Positions 1 to 5,305 of a DNA stretch of 6,709 bases are shown here, piece after piece. Under the pieces are notes generated by a model that searched no databases, was not told the origin of the DNA, and saw only the letters and a list, made by a program, of their open reading frames with translations. Each line of letters begins with the position of its first letter. Position 1 is the stretch's first letter. The position numbers were made by a program, and so were the translations under genes. The stretch is from Oscillibacter sp. (lineage in GTDB: Bacteria; Bacillota; Clostridia; Oscillospirales; Oscillospiraceae), in assembly GCA_020025415.1 (NCBI GenBank), contig JAHHSB010000069.1:1-6709 (forward strand), read 5' to 3'.

Positions 1-1
1 G

Positions 2-820
2 TTCAACATGAACGTGGAGGGCTTGTACTACATCTGCGGTATCGCCTGCACCTCTCTGGCAATCAAGCAGATCGGCAACGGCTTCACCCATCCGCTGATC
101 TGCTGTCTGGTGGCCGGTCTGCTGGGCGCGGCGTTGATGTGCATCTCCGGCTTCCTGAAGGCCAAGTACAAGGTTAACGAGCTGGTGTCTTCCCTGATGC
201 TGAACTCCATCTTCCTGTACCTGGGCCTGTACATCCTGAAAAATACCAGTATGCGTGACCCGGCCTACGCCAACATCGGCTCTTATGAGTTTGCCGAGAC
301 GGCGCAGCTGCCCTATATCACCGACAGCATGAACATCACCATCGGCTTCCCCATTGCCATTTTGACTGTGGTGCTGGTGTACATTCTGCTGCAGAAGACC
401 AAGCTGGGCTATCAGCTCCGGACCTCCGGCCTGAACCCAAAGTTCGCCAAGTACTCCGGCATGAGCGCATTCGTGCTGTTCATGCTGGTGCATGTGATCG
501 CCGGCTTCCTCAGCGGCGTGGGCACCTCTCTGGAGCTGATGAGCAACTACACCCGCTTCACCTGGAAGGAGCTGTCCAACCTGGGCTGGGACGGTGCCAT
601 GATGGCCATGCTGGGCAAGAACGATCCCATCGGCGTACTCATCGCCTGCTTCGGCATGAGCTGGCTGACCATCGGCGCTTCCCAGCTGCAGTACATGGGC
701 GTGGATAAGGAGATTATCTCCATCGTAAAGGCGATCCTGGTCCTGCTGATCTCCTCCCAGTACTTCCTGAGAAAGTGGAAGGAAAGAGCTTTGTTGAAGG
801 AGGGGACGGAAAATGCTTAA
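2..820 (+). CDS. ABC transporter permease, nucleoside/BmpA-type (COG4603-like), 5' end cut off by window
   Basis: Inner-membrane permease of a nucleoside (or simple sugar) ABC importer, BPD_transp_2 family, like Bacillus YufP/NupP. The frame is already open at base 2, and the first visible residues (FNMNVEG) match the conserved 'FNIGVEG' motif that normally lies well inside these proteins. The ATG at base 8 is therefore an internal Met, and roughly the first 80 residues of a usual ~350 are missing to the left (inference). Counting from that Met, hydrophobic segments lie near residues 30-50, 57-77, 110-129, 153-175, 208-226 and 236-253. Family signatures are KVNELVSSLMLN (55-66), the cytoplasmic LGYQLRTSGLNPKFAKYSG loop (133-151) and the GAMMAMLGKNDPIGV stretch (196-210). 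The stop overlaps the next permease gene by 8 bp, so the two are translationally coupled and probably form a heterodimer. Nucleoside specificity is inferred from family and the hydrolase downstream. Confidence 0.9.
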   Translation, partial: FNMNVEGLYYICGIACTSLAIKQIGNGFTHPLICCLVAGLLGAALMCISGFLKAKYKVNELVSSLMLNSIFLYLGLYILKNTSMRDPAYANIGSYEFAETAQLPYITDSMNITIGFPIAILTVVLVYILLQKTKLGYQLRTSGLNPKFAKYSGMSAFVLFMLVHVIAGFLSGVGTSLELMSNYTRFTWKELSNLGWDGAMMAMLGKNDPIGVLIACFGMSWLTIGASQLQYMGVDKEIISIVKAILVLLISSQYFLRKWKERALLKEGTENA

Positions 821-1745
821 CGATATTATCGCCCGCCTTTTGAGTGAAGATTTTCTGGCAACCCTGATCCGGGTCTGCATCCCTCTGATGTTTGCCTCCC
901 TGAGTGCCTATGTGGCCTCGCTGGCCGGCATTCCCAACATCGCTGTGGAAGGCATCATGCTCATGAGCGCCTTGTTCGCGGTGCTGGGCGGCTACTGGAC
1001 CGGCAGCGCCTGGCTGGGCCTGTTGATTGCCGTTGCCGTGGGTGTGCTGATGGCGCTAATCCTGCCGTTTTCCACCATCAAGCTGGGTACCTCACCCATC
1101 CTGGTGGGTATTGCGCTAAACACATTCTCCACCTCGTTTACAGTATTCCTGCTGTATATCTTCACCCAGAACAAGGGCACCAGCGCCTCTATTGCGTCTC
1201 CCTCCCTGGGGACGGTGCATCTGCCTTTTTTGGACAAAATTCCCATTATCCGGGCCATCTTCAATAACCAGTATACCATCGCCTATCTGTGCTTTATTCT
1301 GATCATTGTGGTGGGCATCCTGGTGTACAAGACCCCCTTCGGCCTGCGCGTGAAGGCTGCCGGCCTGGATGAGAATGCTGCCCGCTCTGTGGGCGTCAAC
1401 GTCAACCGGGTGCGCATCATTGCCATCATTATCTCCGGTTTGCTGGCTGCTTTGGGCGGCGCCTATATGACGATGGGCTATCTGACCGCCTTCACCAGCA
1501 ACATGATCGCCGGCCGCGGCTGGATCGGTATCGCGGCCCAGGCCATCGGCGGCGCCAACTTGCTGGGTGTGTCCTTGACCACGCTGTTCTTTGCCGTGTT
1601 CCAGGCTATCGCCAACATCCTTTCCATTTACAGCCTGCCCAGCGAGCTGGTGCAGATGATCCCGTATCTGGGCGTGTTGGTGGGTTTCACGGTCTTCTCC
1701 GTGATCAAGTATTATCGCAATAAGAAGCTCACAGGTGAGGATTGA
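813..1745 (+). CDS. ABC transporter permease, nucleoside/BmpA-type (COG1079-like), second subunit
   Basis: Complete 310-residue membrane protein of the same importer, resembling Bacillus YufQ/NupQ. The ATG at 813 is preceded by GAAGGAGGGG at 796-805 and lies inside the end of the first permease gene. Hydrophobic segments lie near residues 12-34, 45-62, 66-86, 94-118, 154-172, 199-222, 251-272 and 281-299. Family signatures are AGIPNIAVEGIMLMSA (38-53), the coupling-loop region TPFGLRVKAAGLDENAARSVG (174-194, includes the ATPase-facing loop) and GRGWIGIAA (234-242). Length is normal for this subunit (about 300-320). Such permeases act as a pair with a duplicated-domain ATPase and a BmpA-type lipoprotein; those genes are not in the window and would be expected upstream. 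A strong terminator follows 22 nt after the stop. Nucleoside transport is the best guess; other simple sugars are possible. Confidence 0.93.
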   Translation: MLNDIIARLLSEDFLATLIRVCIPLMFASLSAYVASLAGIPNIAVEGIMLMSALFAVLGGYWTGSAWLGLLIAVAVGVLMALILPFSTIKLGTSPILVGIALNTFSTSFTVFLLYIFTQNKGTSASIASPSLGTVHLPFLDKIPIIRAIFNNQYTIAYLCFILIIVVGILVYKTPFGLRVKAAGLDENAARSVGVNVNRVRIIAIIISGLLAALGGAYMTMGYLTAFTSNMIAGRGWIGIAAQAIGGANLLGVSLTTLFFAVFQAIANILSIYSLPSELVQMIPYLGVLVGFTVFSVIKYYRNKKLTGED

Positions 1746-1767
1746 TCCTCCAAAGCTATACGCTGTG

Positions 1768-1803
1768 ATACGCGGCGGCCACAGCGGCCGCCGCGTATTT
1801 TTT
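1768..1803 (+). terminator. Strong intrinsic terminator between permease and nucleoside hydrolase
   Basis: A perfect 13-bp stem (1768-1780 pairs with 1786-1798), almost all G/C in its upper part, with a 5-nt loop ACAGC, followed by a six-T run (1798-1803). This is a textbook Rho-independent terminator for the permease transcript. Its T-run ends only 3 nt before the ribosome binding site of the hydrolase (1807-1814), leaving no room for a promoter between them. Confidence 0.9.
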
Positions 1804-1822
1804 ACGAAAGGAAGTCTTTACG

Positions 1823-2761
1823 ATGTATCGGATTATCATGGACTGTGACCCTGGCCACGACGACATCATTGCGCTGATGGCCATGCTGGCCCACCCGGAG
1901 ACGTTTGAGATCCTGGGCATCACCACGGTGGCGGGAAACCAAACGATCGAAAAGGTGACCAACAATGCCCTCAAGGTGCTGGATTACCTGGGCTTCTCTC
2001 AGATCCCCGTCTCCCAGGGGGCGGCCAAGCCCCTGTGCCGGGAGCCGGAGCCCCAGCCCGATGCCCACGGGGAGTCCGGGCTGGACGGCCCGGTGCTGCC
2101 GCCGGCGGTTTCCAAAACCACGGGTCTGCACGGTGTGCGATTTATGGAAAAAATCCTGTTGGAGCAGACGGAGTCGGTGACCCTGCTGGCGACCGGGCCG
2201 CTGACCAACGTGGCGCTGCTGCTGGAGCTCAATCCCGAGGCGGCCAAGCGGATCGAGCGGATCTGCCTGATGGGTGGCAGCCTGTATGGCGGCAATATTC
2301 TGCCGCGGTCGGAGTTCAACATCTATCACGATCCCGAGGCGGCCCGAATCGTCTTCCGCAGCGGCATCCCCATTGTGATGAGCGGCCTGGAGATCTGCGA
2401 TGCCGCGGCCGTGCCGCTGGATGCGTATCCCACCCTGGCCGGGGGAGGAAAGGCCTCCCGCCTGACGGTAGATATGCTGGACTTTTACACCGAGTACAGC
2501 CGGGTCCGGGGCTGGAGTGACAGCGCCATCTTTGATCTGACGCCGGTGATGCAGCTGCTGCGGCCGGAGATCTTTACCGGGGAGAACTACGCCGTGGACG
2601 TGGAGACTCAGGGGGAACTGTGCCGGGGCATGACGGTGGCGGATTTTACCGGCACCTGGGACGCGCCCAAGAGCACCTGCGTCCTCAAGACGGTGGATCG
2701 GGACGCCTATGTCCAGACCTTTTTGGAGAGCATTCGCAAGCTGGATTCCGTGATCGGATAA
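1823..2761 (+). CDS. Inosine/uridine-preferring nucleoside hydrolase family protein, with a Phe replacing the second active-site His
   Basis: Cytoplasmic N-ribohydrolase of 312 residues (normal for the family) that splits nucleosides into free base and ribose. AAAGGAAG at 1807-1814, 8 nt before the ATG, sets the start. The N-terminus carries the hallmark calcium/ribose site DCDPGHDD (7-14). DAHGESGLDG (80-89) holds the loop His82 of the E. coli RihB-type enzymes; PLTN (126-129) supplies the metal-binding Thr128; EFNIYHDPEAA (164-174) is the ribose-binding segment; VETQGELCRGMTVAD (260-274) is the typical C-terminal signature. The usual HD pair near residue 238 is F237-D238: the metal-binding Asp is kept but the leaving-group His is Phe. 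The same position is Trp in the purine-specific enzyme of Trypanosoma vivax. Position after two nucleoside-type permeases suggests it processes imported nucleosides. The base preferred cannot be read from sequence; other family members hydrolyse related N-ribosides. Confidence 0.92.
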   Translation: MYRIIMDCDPGHDDIIALMAMLAHPETFEILGITTVAGNQTIEKVTNNALKVLDYLGFSQIPVSQGAAKPLCREPEPQPDAHGESGLDGPVLPPAVSKTTGLHGVRFMEKILLEQTESVTLLATGPLTNVALLLELNPEAAKRIERICLMGGSLYGGNILPRSEFNIYHDPEAARIVFRSGIPIVMSGLEICDAAAVPLDAYPTLAGGGKASRLTVDMLDFYTEYSRVRGWSDSAIFDLTPVMQLLRPEIFTGENYAVDVETQGELCRGMTVADFTGTWDAPKSTCVLKTVDRDAYVQTFLESIRKLDSVIG

Positions 2762-2778
2762 AGCAAAAGAGGGGGCTG

Positions 2779-2820
2779 ATGGAACGGAACAACAGCGAAA
2801 AAATTATCAGAATTTATTGA
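2779..2820 (+). other. Possible 13-codon small ORF with its own ribosome binding site
   Basis: ATG at 2779 follows AGAGGGGG (2768-2775) by 3 nt and encodes MERNNSEKIIRIY before TGA. It starts 17 nt after the hydrolase stop. It could be a leader peptide, the decayed start of a gene that once followed the hydrolase, or chance. There is no run of a single amino acid to suggest classical attenuation, and no terminator hairpin follows. The spacing to the ATG is short. Confidence 0.2.
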
Positions 2821-2839
2821 AAATAACTAAGGAAAACGA

Positions 2840-2868
2840 TTGCTTTTTTTGAAATGTTGAGGCACAAT
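2840..2868 (+). promoter_or_regulatory. Probable sigma-A promoter for the acyl-CoA synthetase alpha gene
   Basis: TTGCTT (2840-2845) and CACAAT (2863-2868) are separated by 17 bp. They sit in the only distinctly AT-rich stretch of the region (about 2798-2860), which could act as an UP-like element. Transcription would begin near 2875, giving a leader of about 100 nt. The boxes are imperfect (three of six and four of six consensus bases), so the assignment is moderate. Confidence 0.5.
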
Positions 2869-2902
2869 GGAGATAGAAAGAACAGTCCCAAACCAATCTG
2901 CC

Positions 2903-2940
2903 CAGCGCCGGAGCGGGAGGGTACAGTGCCGGAGCCGGGA
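2903..2940 (+). repeat. Imperfect tandem repeat in the 5' leader of the acyl-CoA synthetase alpha gene
   Basis: CAGCGCCGGAGCGGGA (2903-2918) recurs as CAGTGCCGGAGCCGGGA (2924-2940) with one substitution and one inserted C. The copies start 21 bp apart, about two helical turns. The same bases can instead fold: GCGCCGG (2905-2911) can pair with CCGGAGC (2929-2935) except for one G-A mismatch. It lies between the predicted start of transcription and the ribosome binding site, so it could be a DNA operator pair or an RNA hairpin. No known riboswitch is recognised. Confidence 0.45.
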
Positions 2941-2956
2941 CAACGGGACTAATTTG

Positions 2957-2963
2957 AAGGAGG
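2957..2963 (+). promoter_or_regulatory. Ribosome binding site that decides the start at 2972
   Basis: A perfect AAGGAGG lies 8 nt before ATG 2972. The same frame is open from an ATG at 2867, but that codon overlaps the predicted -10 box and has no ribosome binding site. The 35 residues it would add do not resemble this protein family. Confidence 0.88.
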
Positions 2964-2971
2964 AACCGGAA

Positions 2972-4393
2972 ATGAAAGTAGATCATGTGCGCGACTATGT
3001 GGTGCAGAGTTTGGGCTACGCCCTCAATCCCCGGTCCATTGCGGTGGTCGGCGCCAGCCAGAATCCCACGAAGGTGGGGCATAAGGTGGTGGAGGAGCTG
3101 CGTGACTGGGGCTATCAAGGTGAGCTTTACCCGGTGAATCCGAAGGGCGAGCCCATTCTGGGCCTGCAGACCTATCGCCGGCTGCAGGATATCCCCTGTG
3201 ATGTGGACCTGGCGTTTATCTCTCTGCCCGCATTGAAAGTGGAGGATGCCCTGCACGATGCGGTAGAAAAGGGCTGCAAGGTTGCGGTGGTATCCTCCAG
3301 TGCTTTTAAGGAAGTGGGCCGGGGGGATCTGCAGGATGAGCTGACGGTCTACTGCCGGGAGCACAAGCTGCCCCTGATCGGCCCCAATCTGGTGGGCCTG
3401 GGCAACCCCTATCGGAGCTTTAACTGCGGCTTTTTGCCCTACCTGCCACTCAAAGGCCCTGTGGGCATGATCTCCCAGTCCGGCTCCAACCTGCTGGCGG
3501 CGCTGGGCACTTCTCAGCGGGAGCACTACGGCATCAGCTTCTTTGTGGGCCTGGGCAACAAGGCGGACGTGGACTTTAGCGAGTTCGTGGCCTATGCCGA
3601 TCAGGACCCCAACACCAAGTGCATCGCCATGTACATGGAGGGGCTGGACAGCCCCGAGGCCTTTGAAGAGGCCTGCAGCAAGACTCACAAGCCCGTGGTG
3701 GTACTGAAGGTGGGCCGTTCCCAGATCGGCGCCAAGGCCGCCATGGCCCATACCGCCTCGGAGAACAATGCCAGCACACCGGGCTTCTGCGATCAGCTCT
3801 TCCGCCGTTGCGGTGTGCTCCGGGCCACCACCTGGCAGGAGTTTTTGGATATGTCCCTGGCTCTGGGCCATTATCCCTCCGGCCTGAAGGGGGATCATGT
3901 GGTGATGATCACCAACGGCGGCGGCTCGGGCATCCTCTCTTGCGATCACTTTGAGCGTAAGGGCATGCCCCTCTGCGAGCTGCGGGAGATGTCTCCCACC
4001 TTGGTGGAGAAGATGCGGGAAGCCATGCCTTCCTTCGGTTCTCCCCTCAACCCGGTGGATATCTCCGGCACCGCTACCCCCGAGATGTACGAGAAAGCCT
4101 TCACCTGTGCTATGGAGGATCCCAATGTCCATGGGATCCTGGGCTCCATCTGTCCCACCGCCGTCACCAATGTGCCGGCCATTACCGATGCGGCTATCCG
4201 GGTCTATGAGGCGCACAAGGATCAGGGCAAGGCCTTCATCATGGAGTGCCAGGGCGGTCAGGAGTGCCAGGAGGCCATCATCCGCCTTCGGGATCACGGT
4301 ATCCCCGCCTATGCCACGGCCGAGCAGGCCGTCAACGGCATGGTGGCTCTGTACGATTACAGCAAGATACTGGCGGAAAAGCAGAGCCGCTGA
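2972..4393 (+). CDS. Acyl-CoA synthetase (ADP/NDP-forming) alpha subunit: CoA-binding plus succinyl-CoA-ligase-like domains, no ATP-grasp domain
   Basis: 473-residue cytoplasmic protein matching the alpha half of ADP-forming acetyl/acyl-CoA synthetases, which convert acyl-CoA + ADP + Pi to acid + CoA + ATP, a substrate-level ATP source in anaerobes. The N-terminal CoA-binding Rossmann domain opens with NPRSIAVVGAS (19-29), and CoA-site motifs YPVNPKG (53-59) and GPNLVG (137-142) follow. The ligase-like part has ISQSGSNL (167-174), GLGNKADVDFSEF (193-205), YMEG (221-224), TNGGGSGILSCD (314-325) and LNPVDI (359-364). His260 sits where the phosphorylated catalytic His is expected, though its surroundings read AMAHTASENN rather than the common SHTG. 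The length stops where the alpha subunit normally ends, and no ATP-grasp (beta) domain is fused or encoded nearby, so it must use a beta subunit from elsewhere or do something else. It has its own promoter region and a terminator. Substrate acid is unknown. FdrA-type proteins are a weaker alternative. Confidence 0.9.
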   Translation: MKVDHVRDYVVQSLGYALNPRSIAVVGASQNPTKVGHKVVEELRDWGYQGELYPVNPKGEPILGLQTYRRLQDIPCDVDLAFISLPALKVEDALHDAVEKGCKVAVVSSSAFKEVGRGDLQDELTVYCREHKLPLIGPNLVGLGNPYRSFNCGFLPYLPLKGPVGMISQSGSNLLAALGTSQREHYGISFFVGLGNKADVDFSEFVAYADQDPNTKCIAMYMEGLDSPEAFEEACSKTHKPVVVLKVGRSQIGAKAAMAHTASENNASTPGFCDQLFRRCGVLRATTWQEFLDMSLALGHYPSGLKGDHVVMITNGGGSGILSCDHFERKGMPLCELREMSPTLVEKMREAMPSFGSPLNPVDISGTATPEMYEKAFTCAMEDPNVHGILGSICPTAVTNVPAITDAAIRVYEAHKDQGKAFIMECQGGQECQEAIIRLRDHGIPAYATAEQAVNGMVALYDYSKILAEKQSR

Positions 4394-4410
4394 CCGAAAG
4401 GATCACAACT

Positions 4411-4488
4411 ATGGGAAAACGCCCCCGGCATCAGCCGGGGGCGTTTTTTGGGGGTTGCTTTGGATTTCGAGCCGGGCATTCAGCCTAG
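4411..4488 (+). other. Ribosome-binding-site-plus-ATG remnant running into a terminator
   Basis: GAAAGGA (4396-4402) precedes ATG 4411 by 8 nt and 17 nt after the alpha-subunit stop, the normal layout for the next gene of an operon. The frame gives MGKRPRH and then reads through the terminator hairpin to TAG at 4486-4488, 25 residues in all. A real protein is unlikely; it may be the leftover start of a lost downstream gene, for which a beta subunit is the obvious candidate. Confidence 0.2.
4419..4449 (+). terminator. Intrinsic terminator, probably serving both converging genes
   Basis: An 11-bp perfect stem, ACGCCCCCGGC (4419-4429) pairing with 4434-4444, with a 4-nt loop ATCA and a six-T run at 4444-4449. 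It ends the acyl-CoA synthetase transcript. On the minus strand the same hairpin is followed by a run of four Ts, so it may also stop the esterase transcript, whose stop codon lies 31 nt away. Confidence 0.9.
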
Positions 4489-5289
4489 CAGTGCCCGGGA
4501 GAAAAAGTCCCGCTGGCAATCCACCAGGCGCTGCAGCACGTCGGCGCGGTCACTATAACAGCCGAAGCTGTGCCCGTCGCCGGTAATTTCCACCATGGGG
4601 GCGCCGTAGGCCTCCGCCGCTTTGCGGCTGATGGTCGGGGGCACCACCGTGTCGTCAGCGGCCCAGACTACCTGCATGGGACCGGGGAAGGGGCGGGCAC
4701 TGCCCAGGGTATCCCGTTCCAGGACCTGGGTGAACCACTCGATGTCGATATCCAGCCAGACCTGGATCAGCTCATCATAGTAGTGATAGAACCCGTCCCG
4801 CTTGGCCTGATCGTAGGCGGCGTAAAATCCCGCCTCGGATCCGAACAGGGGGATCAGCACAGAGTTGTCCGCCGCCGGGGAGATCAGCGCCGCGGCCGCC
4901 ACAGGCAGCTGGCCGTTGTTAATCAGCTCCATGACGATGCGCCCGCCCAGGCTCATCCCCTGCAGACCCAGGCGTCCTCGGTGAATGGGGGCGTGGGCCC
5001 AGGCGTATTCCACGCAGCAGACCACATCTTCTGCCATTTCCCCCAGCGTGGCGTGGCGAAAACTCTCCTGCGAGTCTCCGCAGCCGGCAAAGTCCATGCG
5101 GATGGCGGCGATGCCCGCCCCGGCCAGGGCCTCTGCCTCTCGGGGATAGCCGCCGCCCTCCTGCCGGGAACCGGCAAAGCCGTGGACCAGCGCTACCAGG
5201 GGGAAGGGGCCCTGCCCCTCCGGCAGCGTCAGTGTGGCGGGGATTCGGCTTCCCCGCCGGGAGGGGATTTGCAATTCCATTTCCTGCAT
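4480..5289 (-). CDS. Serine alpha/beta hydrolase, probable carboxylesterase (cinnamoyl/acetyl esterase-like)
   Basis: 269-residue cytoplasmic hydrolase without a signal peptide. The fold signature is clear: LVALVHGFAGS (31-41) with the oxyanion loop, MDFAGCGDS (65-73), nucleophile elbow GMSLGG (111-116) with Ser113, acid in ADDTVVPP (211-218, probably Asp213), and His240 in GDGHSFG. Residues 145-195, rich in Tyr, Trp and acidic side chains, form the lid-like insertion typical of cinnamoyl/feruloyl esterases such as Lactobacillus LJ0536. Ester cleavage on a plant-derived or acylated sugar is plausible; the substrate is not readable. I chose ATG 5289 because AGAGGTG (5305-5299) lies 9 nt upstream; a GTG at 5301 would give 273 residues but lies inside that site. 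The gene begins 15 nt after the isomerase-like gene's stop and surely shares its transcript. It converges on the acyl-CoA synthetase gene. Confidence 0.88.
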   Translation of the reverse strand: MQEMELQIPSRRGSRIPATLTLPEGQGPFPLVALVHGFAGSRQEGGGYPREAEALAGAGIAAIRMDFAGCGDSQESFRHATLGEMAEDVVCCVEYAWAHAPIHRGRLGLQGMSLGGRIVMELINNGQLPVAAAALISPAADNSVLIPLFGSEAGFYAAYDQAKRDGFYHYYDELIQVWLDIDIEWFTQVLERDTLGSARPFPGPMQVVWAADDTVVPPTISRKAAEAYGAPMVEITGDGHSFGCYSDRADVLQRLVDCQRDFFSRALLG

Positions 5290-5298
5290 CTTTCTTGG

Positions 5299-5305
5299 CA
5301 CCTCT
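5299..5305 (-). promoter_or_regulatory. Ribosome binding site of the esterase, overlapping the isomerase-like gene's stop codon
   Basis: AGAGGTG on the minus strand begins with the final A of the upstream TGA (5307-5305) and lies 9 nt before ATG 5289. It includes the GTG at 5301, so that codon is unlikely to be the start. The overlap with the stop codon suggests translational coupling. Confidence 0.6.

Noticed and set aside
1802..2520. Several open frames overlapping the nucleoside hydrolase on both strands
   Set aside because: Low-complexity, Arg/Gly/Ala-rich shadows of a gene with clear family motifs.
2857..2878. Sigma-54 type promoter suggested by GAGGCAC
   Set aside because: There is no GC element at the required distance downstream; the sigma-A reading fits better.
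2867..2971. Upstream ATG extending the acyl-CoA synthetase alpha protein by 35 residues
   Set aside because: It overlaps the predicted -10 box, has no ribosome binding site, and the extension is unlike the family. ATG 2972 has a perfect AAGGAGG.
2807..4297. A 496-codon open frame on the minus strand
   Set aside because: It is antisense to the acyl-CoA synthetase alpha gene, rich in His, Gly, Ala and Gln with no recognisable domain. It is a by-product of GC-rich codon use on the other strand.
2972..4393. FdrA-like identity for the alpha subunit, tempting because of the purine-catabolism context
   Set aside because: The NPRSIAVVGAS opening, the GLGNKADVDFSEF block and the retained His point to ADP-forming acyl-CoA synthetases, and no FdrA partner genes are present.
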